A stretch of DNA of 64,000 nt from an uncultured Pseudoxanthomonas sp. (GCA_946479745.1 CAMLGZ010000010.1:1-64000); one strand, 5' to 3'. Shown: positions 34,304 through 41,779, counted from the first letter of the stretch. Notes: generated by a model not told the origin, from the letters alone. Program-made: numbers and translations.

Positions 34304-36173
34304 TCCAGATCCCTCGCGGCTTGGAAGCGTGGAGGATGTCAACGGCTCCAGTGTAAGTGTGAAGCTTGCGGAGAGCACGCCCGGTGGACTCCTCTTTGTA
34401 AACGGCGAGGCATACCGGGTCGGACAAGTTGGGGGGTTTGTCCGTATTCCATCTGGATACGTCGACCTGTATGGAGTGATATCTCAGGTGGGTGCTGGGG
34501 CTGCTCCTGGACCGCCTGAGCTCGCGCCCCAGTTCGGAAACCGATGGCTCAGGATTGAATTGGTCGGTCAAGGGCGCCGAGGAACAATGTTCGAGCGCGG
34601 TATCGCGCAGTATCCTTCTATCGGCGATTCGGTCCATATAGTTACCGAGTCGGATCTGAAAACTATCTATGCGCCTGGAGACGACGATGCGCATGTCGCT
34701 ATCGGTCGCGTTGTAAGCGCTGAGTCAATCCATGCCTATCTGGATATGAATCGCCTTGTTACTCGTCACTCTGCCGTGGTGGGGAGCACTGGCTCTGGGA
34801 AATCGAATGCAGTCGCTAGCCTGCTAGGGTCGGTTTCAGATCAGAACCGCTTCAAGTCCGCGCGTGTCGTGCTATTCGACCTTCACGGCGAGTACGCGAA
34901 AGCATTTGGAGATCAAGCGCGGGTATTTCGAGTTGGAGCTAATGCGGCCCAAAAGGAGCGCGAACTGCATGTTCCATTCTGGGCACTTACTGCCGACGAG
35001 TTTATTTCTTTGGCAATGGGTTCGGTTACTGGAGCGCCTTTAACCTTGCTGCAGGAAAAGTTGCTTACAAGCAAGCGTGCATCAAAGGCGGCCGGCACAG
35101 CCCATGATCTTTCAGATACAGAAATTACTGTCGATACTCCTTTACCGTTCTCCGTTTATCAGCTCTGGCACGATTTGCACTCGTTGCATTGTGCTACTCA
35201 CAGTGTAAGCAAAAACCAAAATCAGACTGAAGCTACACGGACCTACATGGAGGATGGCAATCCGGCGGTAAAAGCTGTTGGCGACGGTGACCAACTTATT
35301 CGGCCGCGATTTCGTCCGATCACAACCGAAGCCGGAGCCGAGAAAGTTTATGCAGGGCTTCACGGTGATCTTCCGAGAGCACATATCGATAGCTTAGAAG
35401 GAAAGCTTCGTGATCCTCGAATGAAATTCCTGTTTCGCCCAGGTCGATGGTCACCGGACAAAGAAGGCACAACAGATGCTGATCTTGATGAACTACTTGC
35501 AGAGTGGATCGGGGCTGATAAACCCATCTCGGTGTTCGATTTATCAGGAATTCCTACTGCTGTTGTCGATGATTTGGTTGGGGCGGTTTTGAGGATTCTA
35601 TATGACGCAATATTCTGGGGGAGATTAAAGCAAGAGGGTGGTCGTGAGCGCCCACTGCTTGTGGTTCTTGAAGAAGCGCATGTATATCTTGGCCCTCAAG
35701 CAAAAAATCGAGCTGCGGTTGCAGCGCGGAGGATTGCAAAGGAAGGTCGAAAGTATGGTGTTGGTTTGATGCTGGTTAGTCAACGGCCGTCTGAGGTGGA
35801 TACCACCATTCTTTCACAGTGCGGAACTGTAATCGCCTTGCGTCTGACGAATGATATAGATCGTTCACAGGTAACGTCATGTGCGTCAGACAATCTAAAA
35901 GGGCTTTTCTCAATGCTTCCAATTCTCCGAACTGGTGAAGCATTAGTCGTCGGTGAAGCTGTCAGTATGCCGATACGCGCAATCATAGATCGGCCTCCAG
36001 AAGGCCGTAGACCCGAAAGCGATGATCCTATGGTCGTGGTGCCAAAGGGCAGTGATGGCAAGCGCATAAGGGCTGGCGGATGGACGGAACCGGTTGTAAA
36101 TGAAGATTACAAGGCCTTGGTCGAGGCCTGGCGTAAGCAAGATCCAAGTGCTGGGGAGAAACCGAAACACTAA
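34284..36173 (+). CDS. HerA-type hexameric ATPase, SIR2-HerA antiphage system
   Basis: 629 residues from the ATG at 34284 (GGGAG 8 bases upstream), overlapping the SIR2 gene. An N-terminal HerA-ATP-synthase-type barrel (HAS; about residues 10-150) precedes the ATPase core: Walker A VVGSTGSGKSN at about 165-175, LFDLHGEYAKAF, Walker B LLVVLEEAHVYLG at about 458, and GLMLVSQRPSEVDTTIL with the sensor region. The HerA family translocates DNA in its housekeeping role; in defence the ATPase ring binds the SIR2 ring and activates NAD+ loss. The two proteins should form one complex. Confidence 0.92.
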   Translation: MSSQPSNPDPSRLGSVEDVNGSSVSVKLAESTPGGLLFVNGEAYRVGQVGGFVRIPSGYVDLYGVISQVGAGAAPGPPELAPQFGNRWLRIELVGQGRRGTMFERGIAQYPSIGDSVHIVTESDLKTIYAPGDDDAHVAIGRVVSAESIHAYLDMNRLVTRHSAVVGSTGSGKSNAVASLLGSVSDQNRFKSARVVLFDLHGEYAKAFGDQARVFRVGANAAQKERELHVPFWALTADEFISLAMGSVTGAPLTLLQEKLLTSKRASKAAGTAHDLSDTEITVDTPLPFSVYQLWHDLHSLHCATHSVSKNQNQTEATRTYMEDGNPAVKAVGDGDQLIRPRFRPITTEAGAEKVYAGLHGDLPRAHIDSLEGKLRDPRMKFLFRPGRWSPDKEGTTDADLDELLAEWIGADKPISVFDLSGIPTAVVDDLVGAVLRILYDAIFWGRLKQEGGRERPLLVVLEEAHVYLGPQAKNRAAVAARRIAKEGRKYGVGLMLVSQRPSEVDTTILSQCGTVIALRLTNDIDRSQVTSCASDNLKGLFSMLPILRTGEALVVGEAVSMPIRAIIDRPPEGRRPESDDPMVVVPKGSDGKRIRAGGWTEPVVNEDYKALVEAWRKQDPSAGEKPKH

Positions 36174-36197
36174 TTTTTATCCTAAGGAGACAACACC

Positions 36198-36407
36198 ATG
36201 GAACGCACGTCAGTCACTTCAAGCAATATCCGCGCAGTTGGCTATGAAGTAGAGAGTCAAGCTCTTGAAATTGAGTTCAACAATGGTTCTGTGTATGAAT
36301 ACTCAGGCGTTCCAGAAAACGAGTATGAGGGCCTTATGAGTGCTGACTCCAAAGGAACTTACTTCAACTCGAACATTAAGAATAAGTTCCCGTTTGTAAA
36401 GAAATGA
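36198..36407 (+). CDS. KTSC domain protein
   Basis: 69 residues. NIRAVGYEVESQALEIEF, then NGSVYEYSGVPENEYEGL, SKGTYFNSNIKNKFPF match the whole KTSC domain, a small nucleic-acid or protein-binding fold often found alone or fused to tRNA/DNA enzymes; function unproven. The signature Ser-Lys-Gly-x-Tyr/Phe region is present. AAGGAGA at about 36183 precedes the ATG. It starts 24 bases after the HerA stop codon, so it is probably in the same operon and may be an accessory or a passenger. Confidence 0.82.
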   Translation: MERTSVTSSNIRAVGYEVESQALEIEFNNGSVYEYSGVPENEYEGLMSADSKGTYFNSNIKNKFPFVKK

Positions 36408-36544
36408 TCTGAACGCGCCGAGAAAAGAATCGGGATGATTATTCTGGTTCTTATTTCTGATAGCTGGTTTTTTAGAGCGTCTGTAGTTAAAGAAATGGAC
36501 ATGTACTAATTACGCAGGGTGCTGAAACACGGCTGGGGGCTTGA

Positions 36545-36634
36545 GTGATAAACCCGTTTGAGTATCTCGACCATGTTTCTTCATTTCTACATCCTGTGAC
36601 AATTTTTGTTCTTGAGAAACCAGGGATTATATGA
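36545..36634 (+). CDS. 29-residue mini-ORF coupled to the next gene
   Basis: A GTG at 36545, six bases after GGGGG, opens 29 codons (MINPFEYLDHVSSF, then LHPVTIFVLEKPGII) and stops at TGA 36632-36634, overlapping the next gene's ATG (ATGA). The peptide is hydrophobic in the middle. It could be a coupling leader, a tiny membrane peptide or chance. The bases 36408-36544 show no other feature. Confidence 0.3.
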   Translation: MINPFEYLDHVSSFLHPVTIFVLEKPGII

Positions 36635-37161
36635 GCGAAGTTTTGGGAATGCCGTCAGACGCTGTCGGAGTTATTGCGAGCATTTCGGCTGTAGTAGTGT
36701 CAGTGGTTGCACTATTTATTGCTCTATGGTCTGCCAAGATACAGCGCGAGCACAACCGTCTTTCCGTACGGCCTCTGGCTGAAATTCAGTTGCGAGACAT
36801 GGACGGGAGCATAAGGGTTGTGCTGTGCAATAACGGTGCGGGGCCCTTAATCATTCGGAGTTTCCGCGTTAAGAAGCCTGGCAACAAATCACTCAGTACA
36901 GTTGTAGAGTTTATGCCGGACGCACCAGATGGATGGACGTTCTTTGTGGGGAAAATTGATGGGAGAAGCTTGCGTCCGGATGGAGAGATTCGCTTGCTTG
37001 AGCTGGACTACGAATCTTCTGATTTAACTCAGAATATGTTCTCAGCAGATGTCCGTAAATCACTTCAGCACTTAACTGTAGAAATTAGCTATTTAGATAT
37101 TTATGAAATAAAGATGCCTGTGTATCGAAAGTCACTGGAATGGTTTGGGCGTAACCTTTAG
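36631..37161 (+). CDS. Membrane-anchored protein of unknown function (island gene)
   Basis: 176 residues. One N-terminal membrane span (about residues 12-35, VIASISAVVVSVVALFIALW) is followed by KIQREHNRLSVRPLAEI and a beta-rich cytoplasmic or periplasmic domain (VLCNNGAGPLIIRSFRV, LLELDY, LTVEISYLDIYEIKMPV). This layout recurs in proteins of defence islands, but I cannot name a family. AGGGA lies 5 bases before the ATG. The gene is AT-rich like its neighbours. 56 bases separate it from the coiled-coil gene downstream. Confidence 0.65.
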   Translation: MSEVLGMPSDAVGVIASISAVVVSVVALFIALWSAKIQREHNRLSVRPLAEIQLRDMDGSIRVVLCNNGAGPLIIRSFRVKKPGNKSLSTVVEFMPDAPDGWTFFVGKIDGRSLRPDGEIRLLELDYESSDLTQNMFSADVRKSLQHLTVEISYLDIYEIKMPVYRKSLEWFGRNL

Positions 37162-37217
37162 CAGAATATCCTCTCGAATTTAGCCGCCGATTCTCGTCGT
37201 TAAGAGGGATTTTGTCC

Positions 37218-37865
37218 ATGACAACTGAAGTGCTTATTTACTCCGGGCTAGCGAGTGGCGCTCTGGCTTTTGTGAGCTCGATAATCGCGACGTTTCATTT
37301 GTACAGAGCTAGCAATCAGCAACAAGAGCTGGTCAAACGACTGCAGGATGAGAGGCTTGCGTTCGATCAGGAGGCAGCCAAAAATCTCGAAGCGTATAGA
37401 TCCGACCTTAGTAAGCAGAAAGTATTGTTCGAGGCGGATTTGAAGCGTCGCGAGGACTTTTACTCGCAACAAGTGTCAAATCTCTTTGCCGCTACTGAGC
37501 GCTCGCAAGAAGTTATCAGGCAGACATTGGACAGGTTTTCAACAATGGTGGAGCGTTCAAGATCGTTGAAAGATGGAGATTTTCTAGATGAGTTCAGTAA
37601 ATCGATCGTTGCCTTCAATGCCTTCAACGATTCGACCAGGTCACTAGAAAATATGCTCCGAAAGAAGGACGCAAAATACATTGGCGAATGCCGTGCCATT
37701 TTTCTTGAGATTCTTCTGGGTATGAGACTTGAAGAGGAGAGAAGGCAGAAAGTGGATTTCTTGAGCAAGATTTCAGGCTACCAGAACCAGTTGAAATCGA
37801 TGAAACGAGTGCTTGGAATAAAGTATCGCCGAGTTCTGCAGCCGCGCATGCCGAAACTGAGGTGA
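37218..37865 (+). CDS. Membrane-anchored coiled-coil protein of unknown function (island gene)
   Basis: 215 residues from the ATG at 37218 (AAGAGGGA 8 bases upstream). A membrane span at about residues 7-27 is followed by a long charged helix region (about residues 32-100, rich in Gln, Glu, Lys and Arg with heptad-like hydrophobics, such as QQELVKRLQDERLAF), then a helical C-terminal part ending in basic residues. The architecture suggests an oligomerising membrane-attached protein. No family recognised. With the preceding gene it forms a candidate two-gene membrane unit beside SIR2-HerA. Confidence 0.65.
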   Translation: MTTEVLIYSGLASGALAFVSSIIATFHLYRASNQQQELVKRLQDERLAFDQEAAKNLEAYRSDLSKQKVLFEADLKRREDFYSQQVSNLFAATERSQEVIRQTLDRFSTMVERSRSLKDGDFLDEFSKSIVAFNAFNDSTRSLENMLRKKDAKYIGECRAIFLEILLGMRLEEERRQKVDFLSKISGYQNQLKSMKRVLGIKYRRVLQPRMPKLR

Positions 37866-37990
37866 ATCCAAGGAAGCTGACGTTGAATTGTTGAATGCTT
37901 AGTACCTTGTCTTTTAAGCACAATGAAACGCGCAAGGTCGGTTAGAACCGCTTGCTACCTCTTCATTTGTTCAACTCCTGGAGGGCGGAC

Positions 37991-38064
37991 TCCCGGAAGG
38001 CGGGTAAAAGACCCGCCCTACGCAAATCGGGGTTCATGTAGGGCGGGTTTCGACCCGCCTTCCA
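37991..38064. repeat. REPIN: two inverted GTAGGGCGGGT REP units
   Basis: Units 37991-38021 and 38036-38064 face each other, in the same arrangement as at 4557 and 24491, with small changes (GGGTAAAAGACCC). A degraded GGCGGACTCC copy precedes it. It lies in the 37866-38434 gap between the island genes and the XAC0095-like gene. Confidence 0.75.
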
Positions 38065-38236
38065 TGATCTGTGAGATCCTTTGGCAGATCAGACGTAATC
38101 GGCGGCAGCTAACTGATTACGGCGCCGTTTCCCTTCTTTGGGTACAACCGCATTTCACTGCAAATGTGAGTTGACGCGACATCCGTACCTTCGCAAACTC
38201 GTGTCCAAGGAGCGTCGAAACTCCTCATATCGCGGT

Positions 38237-38266
38237 ACCCACCTCCGTCAATCTGGTGGGTTTTTT
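38237..38266 (+). terminator. Intrinsic terminator-like hairpin upstream of the XAC0095-like gene
   Basis: ACCCACC (38237-38243) pairs with GGTGGGT (38255-38261) over an 11-base loop, directly followed by a run of T to 38266. This is a textbook intrinsic terminator or attenuator. It ends a transcript from 38.1 kb, about 170 bases before the XAC0095-like start codon. Confidence 0.6.
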
Positions 38267-38305
38267 GTGCCCGCGTCTTGGGTGCTACCGGCGCAACGTT
38301 CCGCG

Positions 38306-38379
38306 TCGGGAGGGCGGCTGAATACAACACCCGCAAGGGGAATATGCCCGCCGGCGATATGCGGTTTCGAACCTCCCGA
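38306..38379 (+). ncRNA. Candidate structured RNA (three-way-junction-like) before the XAC0095-like gene
   Basis: An outer 8 bp stem TCGGGAGG (38306-38313) with CCTCCCGA (38372-38379) encloses an inner stem GCGG (38314-38317) with CCGC (38348-38351) and a hairpin CCC-GCAA-GGG (38330-38339) that has a GNRA tetraloop; a further CCG/CGG helix (38351-38353, 38362-38364) competes or stacks. The order and perfect outer stem suggest a folded leader or small RNA. No known family is assigned with certainty. Confidence 0.4.
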
Positions 38380-38434
38380 CACCTTGCGCGCGTACGCGCT
38401 AGGCATTCCATCGCGAACAAGAAAGGAGACCGTC

Positions 38435-38680
38435 ATGCGCCAAGGAACGCCATGCGAGCCCGGCTATTTCCTGCCGGAAGAAGCCCACCAACAACTGCAA
38501 TCCCTCCGCCACCACCTGCACCTGCTGGCCGAACTCAGCCAACCCGAAATCCTCAACCCCGACCACCTCATCCTGCCCCGCGCCGGCCCGGCCCACTGCT
38601 TCACCCAACTAGCCGAAACCGCCGACCAGATCGCCGCCACCACTATCGCCCAAGCCGTGGAAGGCTATAAGCAGAGTTAG
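38435..38680 (+). CDS. XAC0095-like small protein
   Basis: 81 residues. It starts MRQGTPCEPGYFLPEEAHQQ and continues with LHLLAELSQP, LPRAGPAHCFTQLAETADQI. It resembles the small XAC0095-type proteins found repeatedly in xanthomonad genomes; their function is unknown and the sequence looks cytosolic and helical. AAGGAG lies 6 bases before the ATG at 38435. Upstream is a structured non-coding region with a terminator hairpin. Two decayed partial copies lie at 418-550 and 2418-2520. Confidence 0.65.
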   Translation: MRQGTPCEPGYFLPEEAHQQLQSLRHHLHLLAELSQPEILNPDHLILPRAGPAHCFTQLAETADQIAATTIAQAVEGYKQS

Positions 38681-38840
38681 CTTCACCAACCCATCTTTCT
38701 GCTGGCGAAATTCTTCCTCTCTTCCCGAGTCAAAAACTTTTCCACGGCGCGCGAACGCTGCTTAGAACCACTCTTTTCTCTACTGGAAGTACTACCTGTA
38801 GAGAGATAAACATATCGCAAGCGTAGCGAAAGTGTCCGGC

Positions 38841-38886
38841 TGTGAAGTATTTACGTTGCGCTCGCTCACGCCAGGTGCTCCCATGA
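38841..38886 (+). repeat. Direct repeat, right side of the SIR2-HerA island
   Basis: TGTGAAGTATTTACGTTGCG and AGGTGCTCCCATG align with 32301-32345 in the same orientation at about 80 percent. It lies in the 38681-39141 gap, which is AT-richer in its first half, begins with a degraded REP end (GCTTCACCAACCCATC) and has no recognisable gene. Confidence 0.45.
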
Positions 38887-39141
38887 GCTCCAGGGGTTTG
38901 CACGTGAAAGTGTCTGCACGCGCAACGTGTTGAAGAACATCGGGGAAAATAACGTCAAATCTGTTCCGGACAATAGGACGCGCACCAGATCATAAGTGCG
39001 TCATCGGGGAGCGGCACCGGCGTAACTACTTTGCTTTCCAGTTCTGGGATGAAAGCAACGCGACCGATGGATATTTGATGATTCGGGACGGGGTTGCCGC
39101 AGGCCGCTGCTCAAAACCGTTATCGGGCCAAAGGAATCAGC

Positions 39142-39417
39142 ATGACTGCCTACGTAATGCTAACTATTGATCTGAATAAGAATGTGTCTGACGAGGCAAG
39201 AAAGAAATTCTACGAATTCTTGCTTTCAAAGAATTTCAAGAGACTCAGTTTGACCACGACTTTTTATACGCAGTACACGGCCGGCGTAACTGAGGATGGC
39301 GCACTTAAGTCCACGAGAGACTACATCCAGCAGGCCGCCGGGAACGCAGGTATCACCAACTATGAGGCTGCGATTCAAGTGGGAACCGTTCCTGCAGCCG
39401 TGTGGAAGGAGCCTTAG
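39142..39417 (+). CDS. Small protein of unknown function
   Basis: 91 residues from the ATG at 39142, 8 bases after AAAGGAA. The sequence MTAYVMLTIDLNKNVSDEAR, KFYEFLLSKNFKRLSLTTTF and YTQYTAG with TKD-like helices suggests an alpha/beta ferredoxin-like fold, similar in outline to small CRISPR- or endoribonuclease-like proteins, but this is a shape resemblance only. No family assigned. 60 bases upstream of the lipoprotein gene on the same strand. Confidence 0.5.
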   Translation: MTAYVMLTIDLNKNVSDEARKKFYEFLLSKNFKRLSLTTTFYTQYTAGVTEDGALKSTRDYIQQAAGNAGITNYEAAIQVGTVPAAVWKEP

Positions 39418-39477
39418 GTACGCGATTCGTCGAATAGACAGCAACCATTTGAATTTAACAACATGAGGAGAGCTGAC

Positions 39478-40056
39478 ATGCGCAGTTCGACAATTGCATT
39501 GCTTCTAGTCGCGACATTGGGAGGTTGCGCGACAATGGGACAGCCCAAGGTGGTTGATATGCCTCTGGACGTTGCCGCGCTGGCGGGAACTGTTGAGGCC
39601 GCTTGGAAGGATGAAGCTGCAGGGATAGACGAAAGTGGTCTGCGGTTGAAATCCGTTTCGATCATCGTGCTGGTGAAGAAAAGCAAGGCGGTCGAGGGCG
39701 GGATTGAAGTGCTTGTGTTGTCGGCTAAAGCCAAAACGGAAGTGACTACGAGCCAATCCTTGGTCGTGAAGATCGCCCCACCGGGCCGGAATCTTCTGTT
39801 GTCGCGGGCTCCGGATCTAGGGACTGAACTCAGGCAAGCCTTTAAGAATGCATCCGCTGTCTCGAAGCAACTCATTGTGCCGGGCGGCGACCCGGCGCTG
39901 CGGTTGAATGAAGTATCGACTTCGATAGGTTTTGATGTCGTGTCTTCGGGGAGCACTGGCCTGAAAGTCGAACTTGGGCCCATTAAATTTGGCCCGGGTG
40001 TGTCGTCATCCGTTTCCGGTACTCACCGGATAGACATGACTTTCGAGGCAAAGTAG
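39478..40056 (+). CDS. Lipoprotein with two trypco2-like repeats
   Basis: 192 residues from the ATG at 39478, 7 bases after AGGAGA; an ATG at 39463 is less likely. The signal ends LGGC (about residue 16), a lipobox, so the protein is probably anchored to an envelope membrane. The mature part contains two similar blocks, LRLKSVSIIVLVKKS (about residue 60) and LRLNEVSTSIGFDVVSS (about 143), each preceded by an amphipathic helix and followed by beta strands ending in a VKIAPP or IDMTFEA strand, resembling the trypsin-co-occurring trypco2 domain. Role unknown. Confidence 0.55.
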   Translation: MRSSTIALLLVATLGGCATMGQPKVVDMPLDVAALAGTVEAAWKDEAAGIDESGLRLKSVSIIVLVKKSKAVEGGIEVLVLSAKAKTEVTTSQSLVVKIAPPGRNLLLSRAPDLGTELRQAFKNASAVSKQLIVPGGDPALRLNEVSTSIGFDVVSSGSTGLKVELGPIKFGPGVSSSVSGTHRIDMTFEAK

Positions 40057-40071
40057 CTCCATTAGGGCCGT

Positions 40072-40104
40072 AGCCTGGGTTGGCTTCATCAACCCAGCGC
40101 AGCC
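40072..40104. repeat. REP-type palindrome, GGGTTGG-CATCAACCC family
   Basis: TAGCCTGGGTTGGCTTCATC followed by AACCCAGCG pairs as CTGGGTTG with CAACCCAG. Also present near 3437, 27424 and 42437. Located 15 bases after the lipoprotein stop, it may act as a terminator. Confidence 0.65.
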
Positions 40105-40194
40105 CGAATAACCGAAGCGCACCGTTGCCCACCTGGACTGGCTTGAACAAAGCGGTACCATCGCCGACATGCGTTGGAGCCTGGGGAGGCTGCC

Positions 40195-40737
40195 ATGACC
40201 ATAGAAAACCCGGACCGCAAAGAAGCCGATTTCTCGCAAGTGAATTTCGCCGCGCGCCAGGCCAACGCGGACGAATATCCGGCCGGGAACTCGCTACTGG
40301 GACGCACCTGGAAAGCCTGGCGGCTCTGCATGGTGGCGCTTGCACTGATCCTGGCGGCCGGCACCGTCTACCTCCTGTCACGGGGCTACCGCTCGGGCGC
40401 GCCCGCCTTCCTGCCCGCCGCCGATTACATGATGTGCCTGCTATGCAGTGCCGGCGGTGCCATGGGCGTCGGCTGGTCCGCTCGCTCGCTATTCGACGAA
40501 GAGACCACCGGCTTCGACAGATTGCATGCGTGGATGGCGGCTTCCACGCCGCTGGCGGCTTTGACCGCCTGGGCCATCGGCCTGGCGTTGCTGCACGCCT
40601 ACCTGAAAGGTTGGCAGCCGCAAATCCCATTCCTGGTCTGCAATCCCTTTGGACTGCTGCTCACCATCTACTTTATCGGACTCTCCCTGTTTCACCTTTC
40701 GGTGCGATTGGGCCGTTTCGTTCTGCAACGCACGTAG
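40195..40737 (+). CDS. Membrane protein of unknown function
   Basis: 180 residues from the ATG at 40195, five bases after GGGGAGG. A polar N-terminus (MTIENPDRKEADFSQVNFAA) is followed by four hydrophobic segments (about residues 43-62, 78-95, 118-138 and 147-172). No family recognised. Followed by a 178-base stretch with a GGGGTC-type motif (about 40803-40835) and then a convergent AraC gene. Confidence 0.55.
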   Translation: MTIENPDRKEADFSQVNFAARQANADEYPAGNSLLGRTWKAWRLCMVALALILAAGTVYLLSRGYRSGAPAFLPAADYMMCLLCSAGGAMGVGWSARSLFDEETTGFDRLHAWMAASTPLAALTAWAIGLALLHAYLKGWQPQIPFLVCNPFGLLLTIYFIGLSLFHLSVRLGRFVLQRT

Positions 40738-40915
40738 TGCCGCAGGGCAGGCTCAAGCCCATCGCTCATGCGCCAACAATCCGGTCTGGCCGAAGCCGCC
40801 AAAAAGGGGCAAAAAGGGGCCGGAGTAAATATCCGTTTCAAACCATGACTCCTTCGCCACCGGCGGAAGGCGCTCCTGGCCAGTTCCCCGATGCGGATTC
40901 TGCTCGAATGAACTG

Positions 40916-41779
40916 TCAGCGCCAGCTGCGGGGAGACGACCCTATCCGCCTGCGGAATGCTTTGGACAAAGTTGCAGCGTCCGCGAAGCCGAGGTCGATT
41001 GCGATCTGCTTCACCGAACGACCCGCTCGCAGCATCGACGTCGCCACGCTCAACCGCCAATCCAGCAGGTAAGCCGCAGGTGTCGTTCCCGTCGCGGACT
41101 TGAAGGCGGCCGCGAAAGCACTCCGCGACATGCCGGCGACGGACGCCATGCGTTCCAGGGACCAATCCTGTTGCGGAGTTGCGTGCAACGCAACCAGTGA
41201 TTTTGCCAGACGGGGATCGGAAAGCCCCATCATCATTCCCTGCGTGACGCCCGCTTCGGTCGGGTGATCGATGATCCACCGCAAGACCTGTATCAACACG
41301 ACCTCAAAAAGTCGATCGACCAGAAGCCGTGACCCGCAACGTGTTCTGTCGGCCTCGGAGAACAGCAACGCAAGGGTGGGTTCTATTCCCTCCATCTCAT
41401 CCAGAGGGATCAGCACTGCCGGCGGAAGAGACTGCACGATAGGGTTCCGGTCTCCTCCATCGAAATCCAGCGTGGCGCATGTGAAGTCGGGCCCATCGAC
41501 CGGCGGATTGACGAGTTCGTGATAGACGGGTCTGGGGAGCAGCAACAGCGTTGGACGCACAAGATGCGTTCGCACCAGACCTTGCGCACCTTGATGACGC
41601 ACTTCCATTTCGCCGCGCCGTAGCACATGCATGAAAGCCTGGCCTGGCGCTTCTTCGAAAACGCGGAGTCCGCACAATGGCCCCGTATGGAACAGCGATG
41701 CTCTTACCCGAAACCTGTCCAGCAGAGAGGTCAGGCGATCGATTGACTGTAGGGGGCGCGCAGGCGTGGCTGGCTTCAT
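40916..41779 (-). CDS. AraC family regulator with cupin-type sensor
   Basis: 287 residues. The N-terminal half has the beta-rich cupin pattern (VRASLFHTGPLCGLRVF, GEMEVRH, LLLLPRPVYHEL), matching the AraC_binding/cupin_6 domain. The C-terminal half has two HTHs: LERMASVAGMSRSAFAAAFK and KQIAIDLGFADAATLSKAFR (about residues 205-224 and 252-272). Divergent from the carboxymuconolactone decarboxylase-like gene (114 bases between), which it very likely controls; such pairs are common. Confidence 0.88.
   Translation of the reverse strand: MKPATPARPLQSIDRLTSLLDRFRVRASLFHTGPLCGLRVFEEAPGQAFMHVLRRGEMEVRHQGAQGLVRTHLVRPTLLLLPRPVYHELVNPPVDGPDFTCATLDFDGGDRNPIVQSLPPAVLIPLDEMEGIEPTLALLFSEADRTRCGSRLLVDRLFEVVLIQVLRWIIDHPTEAGVTQGMMMGLSDPRLAKSLVALHATPQQDWSLERMASVAGMSRSAFAAAFKSATGTTPAAYLLDWRLSVATSMLRAGRSVKQIAIDLGFADAATLSKAFRRRIGSSPRSWR

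Noticed and set aside
38355..38380. tRNA-like GGTTTCGAACC stretch
   Set aside because: It resembles a T-arm by chance, but no cloverleaf arms or anticodon stem can be drawn around it; it pairs better as the closing stem of the candidate leader RNA.
32299..38886. tRNA-associated attachment sites for the island
   Set aside because: No tRNA gene is seen at either repeat, so tRNA-type integration is not supported; the repeats are reported only as flanking repeats.
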